The position numbers and the translations under genes are program-made. A DNA stretch of 64,000 bases from Solwaraspora sp. WMMD1047. GTDB taxonomy: Bacteria; Actinomycetota; Actinomycetes; Mycobacteriales; Micromonosporaceae. A model generated the notes under the pieces. That model was not told the DNA's origin, did no database searches, and worked only from the letters and a program-made list of their open reading frames with translations. The DNA is taken from NCBI RefSeq assembly GCF_029626155.1, contig NZ_JARUBL010000001.1:3948501-4012500 (forward strand), read 5' to 3'. Of this stretch, positions 8,794 to 19,429 are shown piece after piece (position 1 is the stretch's first letter; every line of letters begins with the position of its first letter).

Positions 8794-10299
8794 ATGAAGC
8801 GAAGACTTGCCGCGGTGGCAGCGGTGATCCTGCTGCCCGCGGGTGCGGTCGCGGCCGTGGCGCTACCGGCACTGGCCGCCCCGGACACCGGCTTCACCGC
8901 CACCGGCGTCGGCGCGGACGCCGCGTCCCCGCAGATGCTCGCCGCGATGCAGCGCGACCTGGGGCTCAGCGCCGACCAGGCGAAGTCCCGGATCGCCCGG
9001 GACGACAAGGCCAGCCGCACCGACGTGGAGCTGCGCAAGGCCCTCGGGTCGGCGTACGCGGGCTCGTGGCTGACCGCCGACGCCACCAGCCTCACGGTCG
9101 CCGTCACCACCGACGCCGCGGCGCAGCGGGCCCGCGCCGCCGGCGCCCAGGTCCGCCTGGTCGACCGCGGAGCCGCACAGCTCGACGGCGTCAAGGCGTC
9201 GCTGGACCGCAGCGCCGCGAAGGCTCCGGCCGCCTCGATCCCCGGCTGGTACGTCGACGTGGCCACCAACACCGTGGTCGTCCTCGCCAAGGGCGGTACC
9301 GCGGCCGCGACCGCGTTCGTCAAGGCCAGCGGCGTCGACGCCAAGGCCGTCCGGGTGGTGGCCAGCACCGAGACACCGACCACCTACTACGACGTACGCG
9401 GCGGCGACGCCTACTACATGGGCGGCCGGTGCTCGATCGGCTTCTCGGTGACCGGTGGCTTCGTGACGGCGGGGCACTGCGGCACCACCGGCACCGCGAC
9501 CCAGGGCTACAACAACGTCTCGCAGGGCACCTTCCGGGGTTCGTCCTTCCCCGGCAACGACTACGCCTGGGTGCAGACCAACTCCAACTGGACCCCGCAG
9601 CCGTGGGTGAACAACTACTCCGGCGGCAACGTGACGGTGGCCGGTTCCACCGAGGCCGCGATCGGCGCCTCCATCTGCCGGTCCGGCTCGACCACCGGCT
9701 GGCGCTGCGGCACGGTGCAGGCGAAGAACTCGACGGTCAACTACCCGCAGGGCACGGTCTCCGGTCTGACCAGGACCAACGCCTGCGCCGAGCCGGGCGA
9801 CTCGGGCGGCTCGTGGCTCTCCGGCCAGCAGGCCCAGGGCGTCACCTCCGGCGGCTCGGGCAACTGCAGCTCCGGCGGGACCACCTACTTCCAGCCGGTC
9901 AACGAGATCCTGTCGGTGTACGGGCTGACCCTGCGGACCTCCGGCGGCGGCGGTCCGACCACCCCGCCGCCCACCACCCCGCCGCCGGGCGGCAGCTGCT
10001 CCGGCACCGCCTACAGCGGATCGCTGTCCAGCGGCGCGAGCCAGTACCAGCCGGGTGGCAGCTACTACTACTCCTCGGCCTCCGGTGTGCACCGCGGCTG
10101 CCTGGACGGCCCGAACGGTGTCGACTTCGACCTCTACCTGCAGAAGTACAGCGGCAGCAGCTGGGTCACCGTGGCCCAGGGCATCACCTCCGGCCCGGAC
10201 GAGACGGTCAGCTACTCCGGCACCGCCGGGTACTACCGCTACCGGGTGCACGCCTACAGCGGCTCGGGCAGCTACAGCCTGACCATCAGCCGACCGTGA
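8794..10299 (+). CDS. Secreted streptogrisin-type serine protease (S1 family) with C-terminal beta domain
   Basis: A 501-aa preproprotease. Signal peptide residues 1-30 (MKRRLAAVAAVILLPAG, cleavage near LAA-PD). An alpha-lytic-protease-type propeptide covers roughly 35-205, followed by the chymotrypsin-fold protease. Catalytic triad: His228 (TAGHCG), Asp256 (GNDYAW), Ser337 (GDSGGS). Cys pairs flank the active site as in streptogrisins. A Pro/Thr linker near residues 388-402 leads to a roughly 95-residue beta-sandwich, PPC-like, probably for substrate binding. The ATG at 8794 follows AAGGAGA (8781-8787). The 299 bp upstream hold an AT-richer patch (about 8531-8580), the likely promoter, and no gene. 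A strong hairpin follows the stop. Confidence 0.93.
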   Translation: MKRRLAAVAAVILLPAGAVAAVALPALAAPDTGFTATGVGADAASPQMLAAMQRDLGLSADQAKSRIARDDKASRTDVELRKALGSAYAGSWLTADATSLTVAVTTDAAAQRARAAGAQVRLVDRGAAQLDGVKASLDRSAAKAPAASIPGWYVDVATNTVVVLAKGGTAAATAFVKASGVDAKAVRVVASTETPTTYYDVRGGDAYYMGGRCSIGFSVTGGFVTAGHCGTTGTATQGYNNVSQGTFRGSSFPGNDYAWVQTNSNWTPQPWVNNYSGGNVTVAGSTEAAIGASICRSGSTTGWRCGTVQAKNSTVNYPQGTVSGLTRTNACAEPGDSGGSWLSGQQAQGVTSGGSGNCSSGGTTYFQPVNEILSVYGLTLRTSGGGGPTTPPPTTPPPGGSCSGTAYSGSLSSGASQYQPGGSYYYSSASGVHRGCLDGPNGVDFDLYLQKYSGSSWVTVAQGITSGPDETVSYSGTAGYYRYRVHAYSGSGSYSLTISRP

Positions 10300-10304
10300 A
10301 CGCC

Positions 10305-10340
10305 GGTCCGGCCGGGGCGGCGATCCGCCCCGGCCGGACC
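10305..10340 (+). terminator. Hairpin terminator after the protease gene
   Basis: A perfect 16-bp inverted repeat, arms 10305-10320 and 10325-10340, with a 4-nt CGAT loop, starts 6 bp after the protease stop. There is no T-run, as is usual in high-GC actinomycetes. Confidence 0.8.
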
Positions 10341-10419
10341 GTTCCAGCTGGCCCGGTCCGGCCGGATCCGGGCCGGGCGACCGGGTGCGAACCGGCGCGG
10401 ACCGGGTACCGACAACCAC

Positions 10420-10713
10420 ATGACCGACCTGATTCCACCCGCCGACGACGCACCCGCCGATGACGCGCGGGCGGACGGCGCGCAGGCCGACGGCGCAGGC
10501 GGACTGGACGCCGCCCGCCGGATCGCCGCCGCGCACACCTCGGCCTCCCGGGATCTGGAGGCGTTCCTGCGCCGGGTGCCGGCGACCCCGACCGCCGCCG
10601 ACGTCGCCGAGTACGCTGCCCTGCTCTCCCGTGAGGACGCGGTCCGCGCCGACCGCGCCGCGGCGGCCGACGCCGCCGGCCTGGCGACGCCCAGCCTCGG
10701 CACCGAACGCTGA
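10420..10713 (+). CDS. Small Ala/Asp-rich hypothetical protein
   Basis: A 97-aa soluble protein, MTDLIPPADDAPADDARAD followed by a helical part (LDAARRIAAAHTSASRDLEA and DVAEYAALLSREDAV). Nearly every third codon position is G or C, which supports coding on this strand. No family is recognised. Shine-Dalgarno is weak. It stands alone between the protease terminator and the convergent DUF3140 gene. Confidence 0.65.
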   Translation: MTDLIPPADDAPADDARADGAQADGAGGLDAARRIAAAHTSASRDLEAFLRRVPATPTAADVAEYAALLSREDAVRADRAAAADAAGLATPSLGTER

Positions 10714-10798
10714 CCGATCGACCGCGCGGCCGCCGACCGGGCGCACCGGCCCGCACACTGGACCACCTGGCCGACCGCCACCGCCACGCGCCGGCCGG

Positions 10799-11152
10799 CT
10801 AGCTCTCGTTCAGCGGGTCGTGGCCCAGGTCGAGCAGCGCGTGCCGCCACTGGTCGTCCTCCGCCGCGCCCGATGGCCGGGTCCGGAGCAGGCGGTCGAT
10901 CCGGTCCACCGCCTGGCGCATCACCTCGATGTCGGCCCGGGTCAGGTCGACCTTGCGCTTGCGCAGCACGGCCAGGATCTGCCGGCCGGGCTCGGGCAGG
11001 TCGAGGTCGGGATCCTCGGTGAAGGCCCGCTCCCCCGAACCCTGGGTCAGCAGCCAGGTGCGCAACTGCTCCGAGCTCATGGTGACCCGACTGTGGAAGT
11101 CCTGCCAGAGCAGCTCGACGTCCGGCTCGACCCGCTGGTCGCGGACCATCAC
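10799..11152 (-). CDS. DUF3140 family protein
   Basis: A 117-aa protein. The segments LLWQDFHSRVTMSSEQLRTW, RKRKVDLTRADIEVMR and the C-terminal WRHALLDLGHDPLNES match the DUF3140 family, which is widespread in actinomycetes and of unknown function. Some family members have been thought of as DNA-binding, but no motif here proves it. Its ATG at 11150-11152 overlaps the stop of the small upstream gene (TGATG arrangement), so translation is probably coupled to 11149-11385. Confidence 0.85.
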   Translation of the reverse strand: MMVRDQRVEPDVELLWQDFHSRVTMSSEQLRTWLLTQGSGERAFTEDPDLDLPEPGRQILAVLRKRKVDLTRADIEVMRQAVDRIDRLLRTRPSGAAEDDQWRHALLDLGHDPLNES

Positions 11153-11385
11153 GCCCGCCCGCGCGGTGGACCCGACCGGTCCCGTCGGCCGGCGCCGTCG
11201 CGGCGGGCGCCCCCGGCGTGGCCGGCGCCGGTGCCGCGAGCGGCCCCGACGCGACGGGCGGTCCCGCCCCGCCGGCTCGTACCGGGTGGCGGATCGGCGT
11301 CCGCCGGACCCGCACCGACCCGCGGCGGACGCAGCACCGCGTCGGTCCCGGGACTCTTCTCCCGCTCTTCCTCCGGCTCGCTCAC
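11149..11385 (-). CDS. Small disordered Arg/Gly/Pro-rich protein coupled to DUF3140
   Basis: A 78-aa reading frame from the GTG at 11383-11385. AGGAG lies five bases upstream of that GTG, a good ribosome site. The protein starts VSEPEEEREKSPGTDAVL and becomes a basic Arg/Gly-rich tail. No family is recognised and it is probably disordered. The stop overlaps the DUF3140 ATG, a typical coupled pair. It could instead be only a translated leader for DUF3140. It starts 22 bp after the stop of the Clp ATPase gene, so the three may share a transcript. Confidence 0.5.
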   Translation of the reverse strand: MSEPEEEREKSPGTDAVLRPPRVGAGPADADPPPGTSRRGGTARRVGAARGTGAGHAGGARRDGAGRRDRSGPPRGRA

Positions 11386-11407
11386 CTCGGCTCCTCTCAC
11401 TCGACCG

Positions 11408-13975
<2,568 letters not shown>

Positions 13976-14103
13976 TGTCGTCTCCCTGTCGGCGCGCGGC
14001 ACGGGGGTCGGCGTGGGCTACCCGGCGGAGGGTCCGACAAACGTGGCCGGCCCGCGGGGTGCCGGTCGACCGGGCCGTCCGGCGCCCGTGGCAGGCTGCG
14101 GTG

Positions 14104-14499
14104 ATGGACCTTCCGCCGTTGCTCGTCGTGGATGCCGCAAACGTGATCGGCTCCCGGCCGGACGGCTGGTGGCGGGATCGGGCGGGGGCGGTCGCCCGGC
14201 TCCGCGACGAGCTGGCCGGCGTGGCGGCCGGCGGCCTGGCCGAGTTGCCGCCGCCGGTCGAGGTGGTCCTGGTGACCGAGGGGCGGGCCCGGGGCGTGCC
14301 GGCGGTGCCGGGGGTGCGGGTGGTGCCGGCCGCCGGGTCCGGCGACGACGCCCTGGTGACCGTGGTGGCGGCCGAACCCGATGGCCGCCGCATGCTGGTG
14401 GTGACCGCCGACCGTGAACTTCGGGGTCGGGTCGCCGTACTGGGTGCCCGGGTCGAAGGCCCGGGCTGGCTGCGCCGGGCGCTGGTGACGGGCCGTTGA
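14104..14499 (+). CDS. Small NYN/PIN-like domain protein
   Basis: A 131-aa protein. The start MDLPPLLVVDAANVIGSRPD has the VDAANV signature of NYN/YacP-like nuclease domains, with the Asp expected to bind metal. A second acidic cluster, GSGDDALVTVVA, and VVTADRELRGRV complete the PIN-like pattern. This suggests an RNA-binding or RNA-cleaving role; substrate unknown. Start could be the GTG at 14101 instead. It is divergent from the Clp gene. Confidence 0.75.
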   Translation: MDLPPLLVVDAANVIGSRPDGWWRDRAGAVARLRDELAGVAAGGLAELPPPVEVVLVTEGRARGVPAVPGVRVVPAAGSGDDALVTVVAAEPDGRRMLVVTADRELRGRVAVLGARVEGPGWLRRALVTGR

Positions 14500-14716
14500 C
14501 GGCCGACCGCCACCAGTTGGCGGGATGGTCCGGCCAACTGTCGGAGATCTGACTGTTGCTTGCTGCGCCGCATCTACCGGCCGATCCGTCCCCGGCCGCC
14601 GGCGGGCCCGACCGGGTGGTGGATCGGACAGCCAGGTAGGAACCGCCCAGGGGGAACGTCGAGGCCAGAACGGGATAAGCTCTAATGGACCCTCCCCGCT
14701 CCCAGGAGGTTATGTC

Positions 14717-14977
14717 GTGGCGACTGTCGCCGAAGTGAAAACGGCTATCGATGCCGCGCTTCAGCAGATCGCCGATGTGCAGGCCGCGGTCCAGGCCGCC
14801 ACCGAACGGCTCGGCGAGGCGCAACAGACGCTCGCCGGGGTGCTGGAGGGCAGCGGACACGAGACCGTCGACGCGGCACAGGCGTCCCTCTCCCAGGCCA
14901 ACCAGGAGCTGGAGGACTGTCTCGCCGCGACGTTGGCCGCGGTGGAGCAGGCCCAGCTCTACGTGGCGACGCTCTAG
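14717..14977 (+). CDS. Small helical-hairpin protein, first gene of FtsK-like operon
   Basis: An 86-aa, almost wholly helical protein starting VATVAEVKTAIDAALQQIAD. Two long amphipathic Ala/Gln-rich helices flank a break at LEGSGHET near the middle. There is no signal peptide. Size and helix-turn-helix hairpin shape recall WXG100 proteins, but there is no WxG motif. The GTG at 14717 has a perfect AGGAGGT (14704-14710) six bases upstream. The next gene starts 8 bp after the stop. The 217 bp upstream of the ribosome site hold no gene and probably the operon promoter. Function unknown; an adaptor or substrate of the downstream ATPase is my inference. Confidence 0.8.
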   Translation: MATVAEVKTAIDAALQQIADVQAAVQAATERLGEAQQTLAGVLEGSGHETVDAAQASLSQANQELEDCLAATLAAVEQAQLYVATL

Positions 14978-14985
14978 CGCCGATC

Positions 14986-16029
14986 ATGTCGCTGATCGAG
15001 GAGCTGGCCGCGCAGGTCCGGGCCGCCGCCGAGGAGCTGCCGCTGCCCCAGGTGATGAAGGCCCTGGAACACCTGCAGGCGGCGTCGGACCGGCTGCGGT
15101 GGGTCCGGCAGGAGTCGGTCAGCCCGATGGGCGTACCGGAACTCTCCGCCGCCACCGAGCACGCCGAGACGGCCGGACACGCGCTGCGGGTCGCCCAGGA
15201 GCAGTTCGCGGCCTACCTCGCCGCCATCGGGATGGGTCAGGACCGGGCCGGGCGCGGACCGGCCGGTGACCCCGCCGACCGGAACCGACCGGAAGCGAAA
15301 TCGGAATCGGACGACGAACCGCCGGTCCCGGTGGCCGGCCCGGCCGCTCCCGATCCGGTACGCCGCTGGTGGCCGAGCCGGGTCGCCGAGCTGACCGGCC
15401 GCACCGACGAGTCCACCGTCAGCCGCCCCGCCGCGGATCGGCCGCACCGGGCGCAGACCGCCGACGAGCTGCTGCGCCGGGTCGCCACCGCGATCCGCTC
15501 CGGCGACCGGGGGCGGATGCACGCCGAGCTGAGGGACGTCGACGCCGACGTCGGCCTCGGGCTGGCCGCGGTCGCCCCGCCGCTGCTGCGCGAACTCGCC
15601 ACCGAGCTGCTCGGCGCCCCGCCCCGGGCGGCGGACCAGGCCCGGCTCCGCCGGGCCGCCGGGGACCTGCGCGACCTGCTTCCCGGGCTGTCCCCGGCGG
15701 TGCTCGACACCCTGATCACCCGGATCTGCCGGATGCCACCGCCGCAGCAGCCCAAGGAGCGGACCCATCCGGCCGATCCCGCGGTCGCCGGTGCGGTCTT
15801 CGCCGGGCTGCTGCTGCGGCGGCTCGGCCAGCCGCCGCCACCGGCGGGTCGGCCGGCCAGTCCCGCGGCCACCGGCCGGCCGGCGCCGGTCGGTGCCGAT
15901 CGCGGCGGCCGGTCGGTGCCGCCCGGTCGGCCGGCACCGGCCGGCGGTGACCGGGCCGGCCGGCCGGCCACGGTCGGCCCGCGACGGCCGCCGGCGGGCA
16001 CCCAGCCCGCGCGGGAGACCCATGGCTGA
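14986..16029 (+). CDS. Hypothetical protein with N-terminal helical hairpin and Pro-rich linkers
   Basis: A 347-aa protein. Residues 1-85 (MSLIEELAAQVRAAAEELPL followed by LQAASDRLRW and a second helix ending FAAYLAAIG) resemble the helical hairpin of the 86-aa protein before it; both have an AAxxRL stretch at the same place in helix 1. A Pro/acidic linker leads to a second helical domain (about 145-270, ADELLRRVATAIRSGDRGRM, LRDLLPGLSPAVLD). The last 70 residues are Pro/Arg/Gly-rich and disordered. No known family is recognised. The stop overlaps the start of the ATPase gene by 8 bp, so the two are translationally coupled. Confidence 0.8.
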   Translation: MSLIEELAAQVRAAAEELPLPQVMKALEHLQAASDRLRWVRQESVSPMGVPELSAATEHAETAGHALRVAQEQFAAYLAAIGMGQDRAGRGPAGDPADRNRPEAKSESDDEPPVPVAGPAAPDPVRRWWPSRVAELTGRTDESTVSRPAADRPHRAQTADELLRRVATAIRSGDRGRMHAELRDVDADVGLGLAAVAPPLLRELATELLGAPPRAADQARLRRAAGDLRDLLPGLSPAVLDTLITRICRMPPPQQPKERTHPADPAVAGAVFAGLLLRRLGQPPPPAGRPASPAATGRPAPVGADRGGRSVPPGRPAPAGGDRAGRPATVGPRRPPAGTQPARETHG

Positions 16030-18736
16030 CGTGCGGACCCAGCTCGTCACCAGGGTCCGCGGCATGCTGTCGCACGCGCTCGGTGCCGCGCGGCAACGGC
16101 AGGCCGTGGCCCGGTCCGAACTCGACGCCGCCCGGGAACGGCTGGCCCGGACCAGCCGACTCGCCGCCCGGGTGCCGGACCGGGTCGACGCCGAGCGGCG
16201 CAAACGGATCGACGAGATCAACTCGCGGTCCGCCGCGCAGCTCACCGAACTGGCCGCCCGCGCCGCCGAGGCCGCCCGACGGCAGGCACCCGGCGCCGCC
16301 GGCACCACCTGGGACAGCTGGCGCCCGACCCCGGCGGTCCGCGCGGAGCCCCCCGGTGAGCTGCGGATCGGGATGGTCGAACTCAGCGGCGCCGAGCCGC
16401 CACCCGCCCTGGTGCCGCTGCTGGACCTCGGCCACGTGCACGTCTCCGGCGCCGACCGGGCCGGCTGCGACGCCGTGGTCTCCACGCTGCTGCTGCGCGC
16501 CCTCGGCCGGGCCGCACCGGGCGCGCTGCGGTTGACCGGGTACGACCCCGAGCACCTCGGCGGCGGACTGGCCGGTTTCGCACCGCTGGCCACCGCGGGG
16601 TTGCTCACCTTCGTGGGGCCGGGCGGGCTGGGCCGGCTCCTCGACGACCTGGTCGACCAGATCCGGCGGATCAACGAGACCGTGCTGGCCGGTGAGTACG
16701 GCTCGCTGCGCGAGCTGGCCGCCGCCACCGGCCGCCGGCCCGAACCGTGGCGGGTGGCGGTGCTGCTCGGCGGCGACGAACTGTCCCGGCACGAACGCGG
16801 ACAGCTCGACCGGGTGGTCCGCACCGGCGCCGCCTGCGGAGTGCACCTGGTGGTGCGCGGCATCGCGCTGCCCGACGAACCGGCGGTGCACCGGATCGTG
16901 GTCGACCCACGGCTGACCCGCCTCAGCGGCTGTCCCGGGCTGGCGGTCCGGCCCGACCCGGCACCGCCGGCCGCGCTGGTCACCGAGACCTGCCGGGAGG
17001 TGGCCGCGCACGTCAACGCCGGGCCGGCCCCGGCGCCCTTCACCGACCTGCTGCCGCCCCCGGACCGGATGTGGCAGGACGACTCGGCGACCGGTCTGAC
17101 CGCGCCGATCGGCGACGGACCGCAGGGCCGGCCGGTGCTGTTGACCCTCGGCGACTACCCACCGCACGCCCTGATCGGCGGGCCGTCCGGCACCGGCAAG
17201 ACCAACCTGATCTTCGCCTGGATCGGTTCGCTGGCCGCCCGCTACTCCCCCGCCGAGCTGGAGTTCTATCTGCTGGACTTCAAGGAGGGCGTCTCGTTCG
17301 CCCGGCTGGCCCAGGGCCGGCGGGACCCGAGCTGGCTGCCGCACATGCGGCTGGTCGGGATCAACGTCAACACCGACCGGGAGTTCGGCCTGGCCCTGCT
17401 GCGGTTTCTCGCCGAGGAGCTGCGCCGCCGGGCGGACGCCGCCAAGCGGCACGAGGTGACAAAGCTCGCCGAACTGCGCGCGGTGGACCCGACCGGCCGC
17501 TGGCCCCGGATCGTGGCGGTGGTGGACGAGTTCCAGATGCTGCTGGCCGGCCGCGACGCGGTGGCCCGGGAGGCGGCCGAGCTGTTGGAGGACCTGGCCC
17601 GGCGGGGTCGGTCCCAGGGCATCCACCTGGTGCTGGCCTCCCAGGACGTGCGCGGCATCGAGGCCCTCTGGGGGCGGCCGGCGCTGGTCGCCCAGTTCAC
17701 CCTCCGGATCGCGCTGCCGAAGGCCCTGCGCATCCTGGCCGAACGCAACGACGCGGCCCAGGTGCTCCCCCGCCACCACGCCGTGGTCAACGCCGAGTCG
17801 GGCCTGGCCGAGGGCAACCAGGTGGCGCGGATCCCGTCGGCCAGCGACTGGGAGACCTGGAGCGAGTTGCAGCACCGGCTCTGGCGGATGCGCCCGTCCG
17901 ACGCCGCTCCGGCGCGGCTCTTCGACGGTGACGCCGTGCCCCGGCTCGACGACGCGCCCGACTTCGCGGCGCTGAGGCCGCCCGCCGCCGCGGACGGGAC
18001 CAGGCCGGGTGGGCGGCCCGACGGCACCGGACGGGGGCCGGTGGCGCTGCTCGGCGAGATCATCGACGTCCAGGCCCGGTCGGCGGTGCTGCGGCTGCCC
18101 CGGGCGCCGGGCCGCAACCTGGCCGTGCTGGGCACCCGGGTGGAGGAGGCGTGCGCCGTGCTGGACGCGGCCGCCCGCTCACTGGCTCGCCAGCATCGGC
18201 CCGGGACCGCGCGCTTCTCCATCGCCTGTCTGGACCCGGACGCCGACCCGGCCGCCCGGGCGCTGTACGACCGGCTCGGTCCCGACGCCGCCTGGTACGA
18301 CGAGGAGACGATGCCCGAGCTGATGGCCGAGACCGCCGCCGGGCTGGGCTACGGAGCCACCCCCGGCGAACCGCACTATCTCCTGCTGTACGCCGTCGAC
18401 GCGGCGGCCGGGCGGCTCGCGTCCCGGGTCGGCGGCCGGACCGGTCTGGAGCACCTGCGCCGGATCCTGCACGACGGACCGGAGCGGCGCAGCCACGTGC
18501 TGGCCTGGTGGCGGGGGGTGGCGCGGATGCGGGCGGACCTGGGTGGACCGGCGTCCCGCACGGATCAGATCGGGGCCTGGGTGGCGTTGGACGTGCAGGG
18601 CGGTGAGCTGGGCTCGAACCTCTACCCGGGCTCCGGCGGGCCGGACTGGTACCCGCGTCCGTGGCGCGGGCTCTTCTTCGACCGGGCCGTGCACCGCACC
18701 GGACAGGTGATCATCCCGTACGGTCCGCCCCGATGA
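16022..18736 (+). CDS. FtsK/SpoIIIE-like ATPase with EssC/EccC-like multidomain layout
   Basis: A 904-aa protein starting MADVRTQLVTRVRGMLSHAL. Residues 15-95 are a coiled coil; no membrane segment is visible, unlike FtsK or EccC. About 120-330 has the spacing of a RecA-like domain without Walker A (VPLLDLGHVHVSGADRAG). The active domain, about 360-640, has Walker A GGPSGTGKTN (Lys393), Walker B VVDEFQML (Asp502/Glu503), a LLDFKEG segment and LVLASQDVRG, all FtsK-type. Residues 680-900 look like a third domain without Walker A (RNLAVLGTRVEEA). One active plus two degenerate motor domains is the order seen in type VII secretion ATPases, but no other ESX gene is here. It could pump DNA or protein. 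Confidence 0.85.
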   Translation: MADVRTQLVTRVRGMLSHALGAARQRQAVARSELDAARERLARTSRLAARVPDRVDAERRKRIDEINSRSAAQLTELAARAAEAARRQAPGAAGTTWDSWRPTPAVRAEPPGELRIGMVELSGAEPPPALVPLLDLGHVHVSGADRAGCDAVVSTLLLRALGRAAPGALRLTGYDPEHLGGGLAGFAPLATAGLLTFVGPGGLGRLLDDLVDQIRRINETVLAGEYGSLRELAAATGRRPEPWRVAVLLGGDELSRHERGQLDRVVRTGAACGVHLVVRGIALPDEPAVHRIVVDPRLTRLSGCPGLAVRPDPAPPAALVTETCREVAAHVNAGPAPAPFTDLLPPPDRMWQDDSATGLTAPIGDGPQGRPVLLTLGDYPPHALIGGPSGTGKTNLIFAWIGSLAARYSPAELEFYLLDFKEGVSFARLAQGRRDPSWLPHMRLVGINVNTDREFGLALLRFLAEELRRRADAAKRHEVTKLAELRAVDPTGRWPRIVAVVDEFQMLLAGRDAVAREAAELLEDLARRGRSQGIHLVLASQDVRGIEALWGRPALVAQFTLRIALPKALRILAERNDAAQVLPRHHAVVNAESGLAEGNQVARIPSASDWETWSELQHRLWRMRPSDAAPARLFDGDAVPRLDDAPDFAALRPPAAADGTRPGGRPDGTGRGPVALLGEIIDVQARSAVLRLPRAPGRNLAVLGTRVEEACAVLDAAARSLARQHRPGTARFSIACLDPDADPAARALYDRLGPDAAWYDEETMPELMAETAAGLGYGATPGEPHYLLLYAVDAAAGRLASRVGGRTGLEHLRRILHDGPERRSHVLAWWRGVARMRADLGGPASRTDQIGAWVALDVQGGELGSNLYPGSGGPDWYPRPWRGLFFDRAVHRTGQVIIPYGPPR

Positions 18737-19383
18737 GCGACAGCTACCGCGACCTGATCCGCCAGCTCGCTGAGGTGAACGCGCGGATCGAGGCCCAGAT
18801 CGCCGAGGCGGACGACTGGTACGCCGACCAGTGTGGCAAGGCCGAACGCGCGGTGCGGGAGGCCACCGACACCGTCGGTCGGGCCGAGGCGGAGCTGGCG
18901 GCCGCCCAGGAGGAGGTCGAGTCGACCACCGCGGAGGCCGCCCATCTGTGGCAGACGCTGCGCGGCCGGTTGGGCCCGGCCGCCCGCCGGGCCGGCACCC
19001 CGCCGGTGCCGGTGCCCGGCGCCGAGGCCGATCCGGCCACCCTGCTCGACGGCGTCCGTGACCTGCTGGAACGGACCCGTCAGCCGGGTGAGCTGGCGGG
19101 CTCGGCGCAACCGGTGCTGGCCCTGTGCGGGGCGCTGGGCGCCGCCGCCTCGTTCGGTCTGGGGCTGGCGGCCCGGGCGGTCGGCCACCGGTACGGCGGC
19201 GATCTGGCGGTGGGGATGCCGGTGGTCGCCCTGGTGTTCACGCTGCTCGGCCCGGTGGTGGGGCTGGCACCGGCCCGGTTGTACGCCGACCGCCGGCACG
19301 CCGGTCTGGACATCCGGGCGGTGCTGGTGGTGCTGATCGCCGGCCTGCTGACCACCGCGACGCTGCTGGTTCTCACCCGCTGA
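18733..19383 (+). CDS. Coiled-coil membrane protein, last gene of FtsK-like operon
   Basis: A 216-aa protein. Residues 1-75 are an Ala/Glu-rich coiled coil (MSDSYRDLIRQLAEVNARIE and VGRAEAELAAAQEEVEST). From about 120 there are three hydrophobic segments: VLALCGALGAAASFGLGLAA, VGMPVVALVFTLLGPVVGLA and VLVVLIAGLLTTATLLVL. The ATG overlaps the ATPase stop by 4 bp (ATGA), so it is translated with it. It may anchor the soluble ATPase at the membrane, as the operon has no other membrane protein; this is inference. No known family is recognised. Confidence 0.8.
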   Translation: MSDSYRDLIRQLAEVNARIEAQIAEADDWYADQCGKAERAVREATDTVGRAEAELAAAQEEVESTTAEAAHLWQTLRGRLGPAARRAGTPPVPVPGAEADPATLLDGVRDLLERTRQPGELAGSAQPVLALCGALGAAASFGLGLAARAVGHRYGGDLAVGMPVVALVFTLLGPVVGLAPARLYADRRHAGLDIRAVLVVLIAGLLTTATLLVLTR

Positions 19384-19429
19384 CCGGCCGCCGGCCACCA
19401 CGGGTTCCGCCGACCCGTACGGCCGCCAG

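Noticed and set aside
14717-19383. A canonical type VII (ESX) secretion locus
   Set aside because: No EccB, EccD, EccE, mycosin or WxG motif is present; only the ATPase layout and hairpin size are similar.
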